Positions 28,824 through 37,286 of a stretch of DNA of 64,000 bases are shown piece by piece; within the stretch, counting starts at the first letter, position 1, and the number at the start of each line of letters is the position of its first letter. The notes under the pieces are model-generated. The model worked only from the letters and a program-made list of their open reading frames with translations. It searched no databases and was not told the origin of the DNA. Origin of the DNA: Halomonas socia (GTDB lineage: Bacteria; Pseudomonadota; Gammaproteobacteria; Pseudomonadales; Halomonadaceae); contig NZ_CP048812.1 of the NCBI RefSeq assembly GCF_010977575.1, positions 1,488,001 through 1,552,000 on the forward strand. Reading direction: 5' to 3'. A program made the translations under genes and the position numbers.

Positions 28824-29669
28824 CTACCAGGCGCGGCACACCATCACATCGCAGTGCGGCTCCGCCAGCAGCTGCTCGGTGAGCTGGCCCTGGCGGCCCA
28901 GTGGCCCGCGGCTACCCAGCGCCAGCAGGTCCGGCGGCTGTCGGCGCAGGCGGTTCATCAGCACCTCCAGCGGGTCGCCCTGCTCGAGCTCCAGGTGCAC
29001 CTCGGGCACGGCGTCGAACTCGCTCATCAGTTGGTCGATCTCGCGCTCCAGCTGCTGGCGCAGGCGTGCGACTTCACGATCACGCCAGTGGGCGTAGTGG
29101 CTCTCGGAGCCCAGCTCGCGCTCGCCGGGGATGTTCCAGGCGTGGAGCAGGGTGACGCTGGCCTCGGGGAAGCGCTTGAGGGTCTCGCGCAGGGTGTGGC
29201 GGCAGGTCAGCGAGAAATTGACCGGCACCAGGATGTCCTGCCAGGTCTGGGTCGCCAGATGGCTCACCGAGAGCACCGGGCAGGGCGCGCCGCGCAGTAC
29301 CCGGGCCAGGGTGGTGCCGCCGACCAGATCGAGCTGGCCGCGCTTGCGGTGGGCGCCGAGCACGATCATGTCGACCTCGCGCTCATGGGCCTCGCGGATG
29401 ATCTCGGCGTAGGGCGCGCCGGCCACGGTCTGCAGCAGCGTGGCCGGCTCGGCGAGGGCGTAGTCTTCGCGCAGGTCGGTCAGAATGCGCTGCATCTCCT
29501 CGACCACCAGCGGTTCCAGGTCGCGCAGCGCCTGGCGCGGCAGGTGCGGGTCGAGCACGTGGATGACATCGAGGCGCGCGCCGCTTTCGTTGGCCATGCG
29601 CAGGGCGCGGGCAAAGGCGGCGCGGTTCTCGGCGGACAGGTCGCAGGCAAACAGCAGGGTGTGGGCCAT
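28824..29669 (-). CDS. Tandem-domain universal stress protein (UspE-like)
   Basis: 281 residues from the ATG with GGGAGGGAAG upstream. Two Usp domains: residues about 2-145 ('TLLFACDLSAENRAAFARAL ... GAHRKRGQLDLVGGTTLARVLRGAPCPVLSV') and 150-280 ('DILVPVNFSLTCRHTLRETL ... GSRGPLGRQGQLTEQLLAEPHCDVMV'). The first shows the glycine-rich nucleotide loop less completely. UspE-type proteins support survival under stress. Stands alone; neighbours are dtd and thiD. Confidence 0.9.
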   Translation of the reverse strand: MAHTLLFACDLSAENRAAFARALRMANESGARLDVIHVLDPHLPRQALRDLEPLVVEEMQRILTDLREDYALAEPATLLQTVAGAPYAEIIREAHEREVDMIVLGAHRKRGQLDLVGGTTLARVLRGAPCPVLSVSHLATQTWQDILVPVNFSLTCRHTLRETLKRFPEASVTLLHAWNIPGERELGSESHYAHWRDREVARLRQQLEREIDQLMSEFDAVPEVHLELEQGDPLEVLMNRLRRQPPDLLALGSRGPLGRQGQLTEQLLAEPHCDVMVCRAW

Positions 29670-29829
29670 GAGCTTCCCTCCCTCGATGCGGATCACGTGG
29701 CGCCGCCTGTGGCGATGGCGCCGTCACTCCCCAGCATGGTGCCAGTTGTCAAAGCCTGCAAGCTGAGGGGCCCCCACCCCACGGTTATCACAGCAAGCAG
29801 TAGCGTCCGAGACTGATCCGTCGCCTCGT

Positions 29830-30642
29830 TTACCACCAGGCGTGGAAGTGGTGCACCGGGCCATGGCCGCTGCCGACCCGCAGCCGCACGCTGGCGGTGA
29901 GCGCCTTGTTCAGCCACCGCTTGGCGGCGCCCACTGCTTCGGGCAGGTCGTCGCCGCGGGCCAGGCAGGCAGTCACCGCCGACGACAGCGAGCAGCCGGT
30001 GCCGTGGAGGTTGTCGGTGGCGATGCGCGGCCCGTCGAGCCAGCGTGCGTCGCCGGCATCGGCGAGCAGGTCGGGGCAGCGCTCGCCGCGCAGATGGCCG
30101 CCCTTGAGCAGCACATGGGGCGCGCCGAGGGCGCCCAGCGCCGGCAGCAGCGCTTCCATCTCATCGGGGCAGGTGGGGGTGTGGCGTTCGAGCAGCACCG
30201 CCGCCTCGGGCAGGTTGGGAGTGATTAGGTCGGCCAGCGGCACCAGGATGTCGCGTACCGCGGCGATACCGGCGTCGTCGACCAGCACGTCGCCGCTCTT
30301 GGCGACCATCACCGGGTCGAGCACCACCCAGCGCGGGCGACGGCGCGTCAGCGCCTCGCGGATCACCTCGGCGACCTCGCGGCTTGCCACCATGCCGATC
30401 TTAACCGCGTCGATCTCGACGTCGTCGAACAGCGTATCGAGCTGGGCGGCGATGAAGTCGGCGGGTACCGGATGCACCGCGGTGACGCCACGGGTGTTCT
30501 GGGCGGTCAGTGCGGTGATCACGCTGGTACCATAGGCGCTCAGCGCCGAGAAGGTCTTGAGGTCGGCCTGGATGCCTGCGCCGCCGCTGGGGTCGGAGCC
30601 GGCAATGGTCAGGGCATTGGGAATCGAAACGGGAGCGGTCAT
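29830..30642 (-). CDS. thiD: Hydroxymethylpyrimidine/phosphomethylpyrimidine kinase ThiD
   Basis: 270 residues. Ribokinase-like fold with '[28 protein letters not shown]' at the N terminus, 'VKIGMVAS', '[14 protein letters not shown]' and the catalytic '[10 protein letters not shown]'. Phosphorylates HMP and HMP-P in thiamine synthesis, complementing the thiSG genes elsewhere in the window. No TPP riboswitch is visible upstream. Divergent from the YqaA-like gene with 62 bases between. Confidence 0.96.
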   Translation of the reverse strand: MTAPVSIPNALTIAGSDPSGGAGIQADLKTFSALSAYGTSVITALTAQNTRGVTAVHPVPADFIAAQLDTLFDDVEIDAVKIGMVASREVAEVIREALTRRRPRWVVLDPVMVAKSGDVLVDDAGIAAVRDILVPLADLITPNLPEAAVLLERHTPTCPDEMEALLPALGALGAPHVLLKGGHLRGERCPDLLADAGDARWLDGPRIATDNLHGTGCSLSSAVTACLARGDDLPEAVGAAKRWLNKALTASVRLRVGSGHGPVHHFHAWW

Positions 30643-30704
30643 GGCAAGGGCGTCAGGGTGGTGTCGATGAAGGCTAGGCTACTGCAGATGACGGGGTGGG
30701 CGCC

Positions 30705-31136
30705 ATGCTGAGCCTGTTCGTGGTGGCGCTGGTCAGTGCCACCCTGCTGCCCGGCGGCTCCGAAGTGTGGCTGGCGCGCCAGTGGTGCCTGGGCCAGCCG
30801 GCGCTGGCGCTGTGGCTGGTGGCCACCAGCGGCAACACCCTGGGCAGCCTGATCAACGTGTGGATGGGCCGCTATGCGCGGCGCTTCCAGGATCGGCGCT
30901 GGTTTCCAGCCAGCCCCGCGGGGCTGGCCCGCGCCGAGCGCTGGTATCACCGCTTCGGCGAGTGGAGCCTGCTGCTCTCCTGGGCGCCAGTGATCGGCGA
31001 CCCGCTCACCGTGCTGGCCGGGGTGTTCCGGCTGCCGTGGTGGCGGGCGATCCTGCTGATTACGCTGGCCAAGGGCACCCGCTACGCGGTGGTGCTGTAT
31101 CTGGCCCATGCCTGGTTGGTGCCGCTGTGCCAGTGA
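30705..31136 (+). CDS. YqaA-family (VTT/DedA-like) membrane protein
   Basis: 143 residues using the ATG after GGGGTGG; a GTG three codons earlier is an alternative. Four hydrophobic segments; 'LVSATLLPGGSEVWL', 'TSGNTLGSLINVWMGR' and 'RFGEWSLLLSWAPVIGDPLTVLAGVFR' are the family pattern. VTT-domain proteins are implicated in lipid scrambling or envelope homeostasis; the exact role of YqaA is unknown. Converges with the TRAP permease gene, leaving six bases. Confidence 0.88.
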   Translation: MLSLFVVALVSATLLPGGSEVWLARQWCLGQPALALWLVATSGNTLGSLINVWMGRYARRFQDRRWFPASPAGLARAERWYHRFGEWSLLLSWAPVIGDPLTVLAGVFRLPWWRAILLITLAKGTRYAVVLYLAHAWLVPLCQ

Positions 31137-31142
31137 CACACA

Positions 31143-32555
31143 CTACAGTACCGAGGGCAGCCAGGTGGCCAGCGCCGGGAACAGCGCCAGCGCACCCAGC
31201 ATCGCCAGCTGCAGCAGGATGAACGGGATCACGCCGCGGTAGATCGCAGTGGTTGGTACCGAGTCCGGGGTCACGCCACGCAGGTAGAATAGCGCAAAGC
31301 CGAACGGCGGGGTCAGGAACGAGGTCTGCAGGTTGATGGCGATCATGATCCCCAGCCAGATCGGGTCGACGCCCATGGCCAGCAGCACCGGCCCGACGAT
31401 CGGTACCACCACGAAGGTGATCTCGATGAAGTCGAGGATGAAGCCGAGCAGGAAGATCACCAGCATCACCACCAGGGTGGCGCCGACCACGCCGCCGGGC
31501 AGCGACTCGAACAGCTCGGTGACCAGGTGCTCGCCGCCGTAGGCGCGGAACACCAGCGAGAACAGTGCCGCGCCGATCAGGATTAGGAACACCATGCTGG
31601 TGACGTGGGTGGTGGTGCGCGCCACGTCCTTGAGCACCGGCAGTGACAGGCGGCGCTTGGCCAGCGCCAGCAGCAGTGCGCCGAAGGCGCCCACCGCTGA
31701 GGCTTCGGTGGGGGTGGCGAAGCCGCCGAGGATCGAGCCGAGTACCGCCACGATCAGCAGCACCGGCGGTACCAGTCCCTTGAGCAGCAGCGGCCACAGG
31801 CTGCCGCGATGATCGAGTTCGCGCATCAGTTCCTGGCGGTCGGCGGGCGGTGCGGCCTCGGGCTTGAGCCAGGCCACCGCGCTGACGTAGAGGATATAGA
31901 CCACCACCAGGATCAGGCCGGGAATCAGTGCGCCGATGAACAGGTCGCCCACCGACAGGGTGCGCGGGCTCCATACCCCCATTGCCAACTGGGCCTGCTG
32001 GTAGGCGTTGGAGAGCACGTCGCCGAGCAGCACCAGGGCGATCGACGGCGGGATGATCTGGCCCAGGGTGCCGGTGGCGCAGATGGTGCCGGTGGCCAGC
32101 GCCGGCGAGTAGCCGCGCTTGAGCATGGTCGGCAGCGACAGCAGGCCCATGGTGACCACGGTGGCGCCGACGATGCCGGTGGACGCGGCCAGCAGCATGC
32201 CGACCAGCACCACCGAGATGCCTAGGCCACCGCGCAGCGCGCCGAACAGCAGTGCCATGGCATCGAGCAGGGTCTCGGCGACTCGCGACTTCTCGAGCAG
32301 CACCCCCATCAGCACGAACAGCGGCACCGCCAGCAGGGTCTGGTTGGTCATGATGCCGTAGAGGCGGTTGGGCATGGCCGACATGAAGCGGCCCTCGAAA
32401 GGCACCGCCACGCCCAGGCTCTGCAGTGCGAAGCCCAGGCCGGCGAAGGCCAGCGCGGTGCCGGCCAGCGACAGCGCCACCGGGTAGCCCAGCATCAGCA
32501 CGCCGCACACGGCGAAGAACAGGACGAATGGCATGTAGACGAGCACGGCTTCCAC
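31143..32555 (-). CDS. TRAP transporter large permease (DctM family)
   Basis: 470 residues starting at GTG with GAGGAG upstream; the GTG follows the stop of the small permease with no gap. About 12-13 helices. Signatures: 'GYPVALSLAGTALAFAG', 'LFVLMGVLLEKSRVAETLLDAM', 'SPALATGTICATGTLGQIIPPSIALVLLGDVL' and the C-terminal 'TSFLTPPFGFALFYLRG'. The size and 'IIPPSI' motif place it in the mannitol/chloroaromatic-type group. No solute-binding protein gene adjoins it, so the substrate is unknown. Confidence 0.93.
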   Translation of the reverse strand: MEAVLVYMPFVLFFAVCGVLMLGYPVALSLAGTALAFAGLGFALQSLGVAVPFEGRFMSAMPNRLYGIMTNQTLLAVPLFVLMGVLLEKSRVAETLLDAMALLFGALRGGLGISVVLVGMLLAASTGIVGATVVTMGLLSLPTMLKRGYSPALATGTICATGTLGQIIPPSIALVLLGDVLSNAYQQAQLAMGVWSPRTLSVGDLFIGALIPGLILVVVYILYVSAVAWLKPEAAPPADRQELMRELDHRGSLWPLLLKGLVPPVLLIVAVLGSILGGFATPTEASAVGAFGALLLALAKRRLSLPVLKDVARTTTHVTSMVFLILIGAALFSLVFRAYGGEHLVTELFESLPGGVVGATLVVMLVIFLLGFILDFIEITFVVVPIVGPVLLAMGVDPIWLGIMIAINLQTSFLTPPFGFALFYLRGVTPDSVPTTAIYRGVIPFILLQLAMLGALALFPALATWLPSVL

Positions 32556-33107
32556 TTACAGTATCTCCTCGTGCTCGTGGGTCTCCTCGGCCGGCAGGCG
32601 CCCGCGCAGGATCAGTAGCTGGCGCCAGGCCTGGGCAACACCCTGCAGCAGCAACAGCAGGCACATCAGCGGGATCAGCGTCTTGAGCAGGAACACCGCC
32701 GGCAGGCCGCCGTCGGAGGAGCGTTCGAGGATCGCCCAGCTGCTGGCCACGTAGCGCAGGCTGCCGAGGCCCAGGAACAGCACCACCGGGATCAGCAGCA
32801 ACAGGGTGCCGAACAGCTCGATCCAGGCGCGGCCGCGGGGCGACAGGCGGCGGTTGAAGACGTCGACGCGCACATGGCCGTCGTGCTTGAGGGTGAAGGC
32901 GGCGGCCAGCATGAAGACCGCGGCGTGCATGTACATCACCGACTCCTGCATGACGATGCTGTGCACGTTGAACAGATAGCGCATCACCACGATGGCGAAT
33001 TGCACCAGCATCATCACCAGCACCAGCCAGGCAATGCTGCGGCCGATCACCTCGGTGAAGGCATCGAGTCGGGACAGCAGCACCGGCTCGCGAGTCGCGC
33101 GGCTCAT
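32556..33107 (-). CDS. TRAP transporter small permease (DctQ family)
   Basis: 183 residues, start chosen at the ATG after GAGAGGTCCC. Four helices; 'DAFTEVIGRSIAWLVLVMMLVQFAIVVMRYLFNVHSIVMQESVMYMHAAVFMLAAAFTLKHDGHVRVDVF' holds the conserved 'E' and 'HV-VD' features. Forms a pair with the downstream large permease. The upstream neighbour on this strand is an EEP nuclease across a 150-base gap, not a binding protein. Confidence 0.92.
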   Translation of the reverse strand: MSRATREPVLLSRLDAFTEVIGRSIAWLVLVMMLVQFAIVVMRYLFNVHSIVMQESVMYMHAAVFMLAAAFTLKHDGHVRVDVFNRRLSPRGRAWIELFGTLLLLIPVVLFLGLGSLRYVASSWAILERSSDGGLPAVFLLKTLIPLMCLLLLLQGVAQAWRQLLILRGRLPAEETHEHEEIL

Positions 33108-33257
33108 GGGACCTCTCAACGGTAAACGGTTGTTCTATCGTGGCGCGACATGATCGCCGATTATGCACACAAAATCATCCACCATTGCCTGCGGCGCAGC
33201 CCCCCTCGACCTACCCCCGGCATCCTTCGCTTAGGGACAAGCGCGATCATCCAGGGC

Positions 33258-34073
33258 TCACCCCGTGGACTTGATACGTCCCAGCGCCTGCTGGCAGGCC
33301 AGCGGCAGGGTCAGGTCGACGGCGATCGGCAGGTGATCGGAGAACAGTTGATCGAGAACCCGCACCTCGGTGGTGGCCAGCGACGAGGAGAGCAGGATGT
33401 GGTCCAGCGCGCGGCGCGGCTGCCAGGAGGGGTAGCTGGGCAGCGGCAGCACCGGGTGCAGCGGCAGCGAGCGGCAGAAGCGGTCGTGGGTGTGTAGCTG
33501 CTCAGGCGTGCAGTTGAGGTCGCCCATCACCACCACGTGGCGCAGCGGGGCGATGATCTCGCTGAGATAGTCGAGCTGGCGCACCCGGGAGCGATGGCTC
33601 AGCGCCAGATGGGCGACGAACAGATGCAGGGCATCGGGGCCGTCGCCGTAGCTGGCGTGGATGGCGCCGCGCCCGGGCAGGGTGCCGGGCAGGCGGTGCT
33701 CCTCGATGCGTGCCGGCGGCAGCCGCGACAGCAGCCCGTTGCTGTGCTGGGCGAAGCGCCCCAGGTTGCGATTGAGCTGCTGGAAGTGGTGCGGGAAGCC
33801 GGCGCGGCTGGCCAGGTACTCGACCTGGTTGACGTTGCCGGAGCGGAAGCTGCCGCCGTCGACCTCCTGCAGGCCGACGATGTCGAACTTGCCGAGCACC
33901 TCGCTCATCAGGTCGAGGCGCCCGGCGCGCTTGGGGTGCGGCAGAAAGTGCTGCCAACTGCGGGTCAGGTAGTGGTGATAGGCCGAGGTGTGGATGCCGA
34001 CCTGCAGGTTGAAGGTCAGCAGCCGCAGGTGGCTGGCATCGCGGTGGCGATGCAGGACGTCGGCCTGACTCAC
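33258..34073 (-). CDS. Endonuclease/exonuclease/phosphatase (EEP) family protein
   Basis: 271 residues. EEP fold motifs in order: 'LRLLTFNLQVG' (Asn near residue 22), 'FDIVGLQEVDGG' (metal Glu), 'VVMGDLNCTPEQ' (Asp and Asn) and 'RALDHILLSS' (Asp-His). A metal-dependent phosphoesterase acting on nucleic acid, sugar phosphate or lipid; substrate unclear. Commonly located beside dsbA and cytochrome c4 in Pseudomonas-like genomes. It follows dsbA on the minus strand (two-base gap), so they may be cotranscribed. Confidence 0.9.
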   Translation of the reverse strand: MSQADVLHRHRDASHLRLLTFNLQVGIHTSAYHHYLTRSWQHFLPHPKRAGRLDLMSEVLGKFDIVGLQEVDGGSFRSGNVNQVEYLASRAGFPHHFQQLNRNLGRFAQHSNGLLSRLPPARIEEHRLPGTLPGRGAIHASYGDGPDALHLFVAHLALSHRSRVRQLDYLSEIIAPLRHVVVMGDLNCTPEQLHTHDRFCRSLPLHPVLPLPSYPSWQPRRALDHILLSSSLATTEVRVLDQLFSDHLPIAVDLTLPLACQQALGRIKSTG

Positions 34074-34075
34074 GC

Positions 34076-34708
34076 TTACTGGCTCCGTTCTTCTCGCACC
34101 ATGTCGATCAGTGCATCGGCCACCTGCGGCATGTTCTCGAGGCTGCCGGCGCTCGACGGGCTGACCACGTAGCGGCCGTCGATGACCAGCGCCGGCACGC
34201 CCATCAGTTGCATGGCACGCATCCGCGAGTGGGCCTGGTTGACCTGGCTGCGTACACCGAAGGAGTCCAGCGCCTGGCGCGCCTCGTCTTCGCTGACGCC
34301 GTAGTCGCTGAAGAAGTTGGCGATGTCGTCGTCATCGGTGAGCCCACGACCCTGCTCGTGGATGGCATCGAAGAAGTCGGCGTGAAGATCCTCGCGAATG
34401 CCGAGTTCCTCGGCGGCATAGTAGGCCGCGGCGTGCTTGTTCCAGTCGCCGCCCATGGTCGCCGGCATATGGATCACGGCGACGTCGTCGTCGAGCTCCT
34501 CGAGCCAGGTGTTGAGGCTGGGCTGCAGGCGGTTGCAGTGTGGGCAGCCGTACCAGAACACCTCGGTGACCTCGATCATGTCGGTATCGACGCGGGTTTC
34601 CACCGCCTCGTCGAGCGCTTCATAGTGCTGGCCCTCTACCACTTGCTGGGCGGCAACCAGGCCCGACAGGCCGAGGCCGGCCACCGCGACCATCAATGTC
34701 TTGAACAT
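34076..34708 (-). CDS. dsbA: Periplasmic thiol:disulfide oxidoreductase DsbA
   Basis: 210 residues from the ATG with GAGGAGAA upstream. Signal peptide 'MFKTLMVAVAGLGLSGLVAA', then a thioredoxin fold with active site 'YGCPHCNRL' (CPHC), the inserted helical domain and the cis-Pro loop 'MGVPALVIDGRYVV'. Introduces disulfide bonds into secreted proteins and is reoxidised by DsbB. The longer upstream frame is noncoding. The Shine-Dalgarno matches the anti-SD stretch in the candidate sRNA, but that is shared by many genes. Confidence 0.95.
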   Translation of the reverse strand: MFKTLMVAVAGLGLSGLVAAQQVVEGQHYEALDEAVETRVDTDMIEVTEVFWYGCPHCNRLQPSLNTWLEELDDDVAVIHMPATMGGDWNKHAAAYYAAEELGIREDLHADFFDAIHEQGRGLTDDDDIANFFSDYGVSEDEARQALDSFGVRSQVNQAHSRMRAMQLMGVPALVIDGRYVVSPSSAGSLENMPQVADALIDMVREERSQ

Positions 34709-34829
34709 GCTGTTATTCTCCTCGGCGCATCGCGCATAACGTATGACGCCCGGCAGGTCGGACGCCACTCTTTGAGCAGGCGCACCGGCCAGGGTTCCCG
34801 GGACATGATGCAGCAAATCGTCATGCGGT

Positions 34830-34860
34830 AAAACGCCGAAGGCGGCCAATGGCCGCCTTC
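34830..34860 (-). terminator. Rho-independent terminator after cytochrome c4 gene
   Basis: Minus-strand 10-bp perfect stem GAAGGCGGCC/GGCCGCCTTC (34838-34860) with a 3-base loop, then CGGCG and TTTT. A second smaller hairpin (GGCCCCGC/GCGGGGC) precedes it. Located 45-75 bases after the cytochrome stop and before dsbA. Confidence 0.7.
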
Positions 34861-34904
34861 CAGGCCCCGCAAGGCGCGGGGCGTGACACTCTGCCGCAGC
34901 TGGC

Positions 34905-35525
34905 TTAGTCGTGCAGGCCGTAGAGGTAGTTGGCGACCGCTTGCATGTCGGCATCGCTCATCTTGGCGGCGATGTCACGCATCATGTTGTTGGGGTCGTT
35001 GGCGCGCTCGCCGGCGGCGAAGTCCTGCAGCGTCGACACGGTGTAGTCGGGGAACTGTCCGGCGAGACCCGGATAGACGGCGCTGCCGATGCCCTCGCCG
35101 GTGGGGGTGTGGCAGGCAGCACAGCTGGGAATGCCCTTGGCCATGTCGCCGCCGCGGTAGAGCGCCTCGCCGCGTGCCAGCAGCTCGGCCTCGTCATCGG
35201 CCTGGCCGATGTTGGCATCCTGTTCGGCGTAGAAGGCCGCCACGTCCCAGGCGTCCTGGTCGGAGTAGTCGTCGACCTGACCAGCCATCTCGGGTATTAC
35301 GCGCTCGCCGTCGCGGATCTCCATGATCTGCTTGGCGAGGTAGGAGGCCTGCTGGCCCGCCAGGTGCGGGAAAGAGGCCGACGGGCTGATGCCCTCCTGG
35401 CCGTGGCAGGCGGCACAGGTGCCGGCCAATTCCTGGCCTGCGGCCGGGTCGCCCTCGATTTCTTCTGCGTGGGCCACACCCACGGCGCCCACGGTAATTG
35501 CCAGGCTTGCCAGTAACTTTCTCAT
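34905..35525 (-). CDS. Diheme cytochrome c4
   Basis: 206 residues. Signal peptide 'MRKLLASLAITVGAVGVAHA', then two class I cytochrome c domains, each with CxxCH: 'CAACHGQEG' (about residue 36) and 'CAACHTPTGEG' (about 135), with Met ligands in 'MAGQ' and 'MRDIAAKMSD'. Periplasmic electron carrier to terminal oxidases. Partner of dsbA and engB in the conserved order of related genomes. Confidence 0.94.
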   Translation of the reverse strand: MRKLLASLAITVGAVGVAHAEEIEGDPAAGQELAGTCAACHGQEGISPSASFPHLAGQQASYLAKQIMEIRDGERVIPEMAGQVDDYSDQDAWDVAAFYAEQDANIGQADDEAELLARGEALYRGGDMAKGIPSCAACHTPTGEGIGSAVYPGLAGQFPDYTVSTLQDFAAGERANDPNNMMRDIAAKMSDADMQAVANYLYGLHD

Positions 35526-35802
35526 CGCTAATCCACTATGCCGTTTCGTTGTTTACCGGTACGCACCCTGGGTGCCGCCCGGGCCCGCGGTGACCGCAGC
35601 CGAGCCCGCCAGTCGCGCGACAGCCATGCCGTAAGCGGGCAGGTCGCTGTCGACGAGAGCACGGTGGTACACTAGCGTGCCCCAGGTCGCAGACAAAAGA
35701 CACCGCATTATAACGAATCCGCCCGATAACGTGAATGCGGCTGCACTGCGCCGTGCGTCATCAATCGTCGAATACCGGCCCCAGACAGGATCTCGCTTCC
35801 CC

Positions 35803-36411
35803 ATGTCGCGCCTCAACTACCAGACTGCCCGCTTTCTTACCAGCGCCCCGACCCTGGCGCAGTGCCCGCCCGATGCCGGCGCCGAGGTCGCCTTTGCCGG
35901 CCGCTCCAATGCCGGCAAGTCTAGCGCCATCAATGCCCTGACCCAGCAGAAGGCCTTGGCGCGCACCTCCAAGACCCCCGGCCGCACCCAACTGATCAAC
36001 TTCTTTTCGCTGGTCGGCGGCGAGTCCCAGCGGCTGGTCGACCTGCCCGGCTACGGCTACGCCAAGGTGCCGGAGAAGGTCAAGCTCGAGTGGCAGCGCC
36101 ACCTCGCCGACTACCTGCGTAACCGTCAGTCGCTGCGTGGCCTGGTGCTGGTGATGGACGTGCGTCACCCGCTCAGCGAGTTCGACGAGATGATGCTCGG
36201 CTGGGCCGACGAGCAGGACATGGCGGTGCACATCCTGCTGACCAAGGCCGACAAGCTCAAGAGCGGTGCGGCCAAGAACGAACTGCAAAAGGTCCGCGGG
36301 CGGCTGCGTGAGTGGGAAGACCTGGTCAGCGTGCAGCTGTTCTCGTCGCTCAAGCGCGAGGGGGTCGACGAGGCCCAGGCCAAGCTGGACGAGTGGCTGG
36401 TCGCCGACTAA
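35803..36411 (+). CDS. engB: Ribosome biogenesis GTPase EngB (YihA/YsxC)
   Basis: 202 residues from the ATG '[16 protein letters not shown]'. G-motifs in order: '[13 protein letters not shown]' (P-loop), '[12 protein letters not shown]' (G2), '[11 protein letters not shown]' (G3), 'LLTKADKL' (G4), 'FSSLKREG' (G5). Needed for large-subunit assembly. Its TAA stop lies in the CTAA that is duplicated on both sides of the inserted MITE-like element, which starts directly after the stop. Confidence 0.96.
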   Translation: MSRLNYQTARFLTSAPTLAQCPPDAGAEVAFAGRSNAGKSSAINALTQQKALARTSKTPGRTQLINFFSLVGGESQRLVDLPGYGYAKVPEKVKLEWQRHLADYLRNRQSLRGLVLVMDVRHPLSEFDEMMLGWADEQDMAVHILLTKADKLKSGAAKNELQKVRGRLREWEDLVSVQLFSSLKREGVDEAQAKLDEWLVAD

Positions 36412-36541
36412 GGAAATACTGCATAACGCTCGGTGCTGTGCTCCGTGCGCTTTGTGACCCACAAGGATGTGGGAAATGCGTGGGTTCGTCGGGAACGAAC
36501 CTAGCTGCTTCATCCCGCTCGCCGATTTATGCAGTGTTTCC
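36412..36541. mobile_element. MITE-like element with 15-bp terminal inverted repeats and CTAA target duplication
   Basis: The 130-base stretch begins GGAAATACTGCATAA (36412-36426) and ends with TTATGCAGTGTTTCC (36527-36541), inverted repeats matching at 14 of 15 positions. CTAA directly precedes (36408-36411) and directly follows (36542-36545) the element, as a 4-bp target duplication would. Inside are two clean hairpins: CCCACA-AGGA-TGTGGG (36458-36473) and GGTTCG-N7-CGAACC (36483-36501). It has no coding capacity. CTAA fits the YTAR target of IS5-group elements, whose ends also begin with GG, so it may be mobilised by such a transposase. It lies exactly between the stop codons of two convergent genes. 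Confidence 0.8.
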
Positions 36542-37276
36542 CTAACCCAGGTCTGCCAGTAGATCCGGCAGCTCGCTGACGTGGCGTAGCCGGTGAACCC
36601 CCGGCGGCAGGCTGGCAGTGCCTTCATCGCGGACGTCGATCCACGCCACGCGCATACCCAGCCGCTGGGCCGGCAATACGTCCTCACGCCATGAATCACC
36701 CACGTGCAGGGCCCGCGACGGGCGGCTGCCGAGACGTGCCAGGGCGGCCAGGAAGGGCCGCGCATCGGGCTTGGGGGCGAGCATCTCGCCGGCGGCGATG
36801 GTGACCCGGAAATGCGCGGCGATGGGCAGCCGGGCCAGGTCGACATTGCCGTTGGTAATCGCGCCGAGGCGATAGCGGCCGCCGAGCGCTTCGAGCAGGG
36901 CGGCGACCTCAGGGTAGGGCGTCAGCCGGTGGCGCAGGTCGAGAAACTGCGCCAGCCCCGCGGCTGCCCACATCGCGGCGGCGCTGCGCGGCAGGCCGTA
37001 CTCTTCCAGCAGCTCTAGCAGGGCGCGCTCACGAATCCAGGTAAAGTCACCGCGGCGCAGCGGCACGCGCTCGGCCAGCTGCTGGCGGCGTGTCTGGTAG
37101 GCGCTGAGGGGAAAGCGCTCGGCGTAGCGCCCCAGGCTCGCCGACTGTGCACCGTGCCAGGCGGCCAGCGCCTCGTCCAGCCAACGGTAGTGGCCGTGTT
37201 CGGCGTGCTCCATGACCGGGCGGTTGTCCCACAGGGTATTGTCGAGATCGAAGGTCAGCGCATCGATGGGCGGCAT
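36542..37276 (-). CDS. HAD-superfamily hydrolase, YigB-like
   Basis: 244 residues from the ATG ten bases after xerC. HAD motif I 'ALTFDLDNTLWDN' (nucleophile Asp near residue 9), motif II 'LGAITNGN', motif III Lys in 'LAPKPDARPFLAAL' and motif IV 'ALHVGDSWREDVLPA'. This matches YigB, a phosphatase acting on FMN and flavin precursors, which sits after xerC in E. coli as well. Its TAG stop uses the right-hand CTAA copy of the MITE-like insertion. Confidence 0.9.
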   Translation of the reverse strand: MPPIDALTFDLDNTLWDNRPVMEHAEHGHYRWLDEALAAWHGAQSASLGRYAERFPLSAYQTRRQQLAERVPLRRGDFTWIRERALLELLEEYGLPRSAAAMWAAAGLAQFLDLRHRLTPYPEVAALLEALGGRYRLGAITNGNVDLARLPIAAHFRVTIAAGEMLAPKPDARPFLAALARLGSRPSRALHVGDSWREDVLPAQRLGMRVAWIDVRDEGTASLPPGVHRLRHVSELPDLLADLG

Positions 37277-37286
37277 GGCAGGCGTC

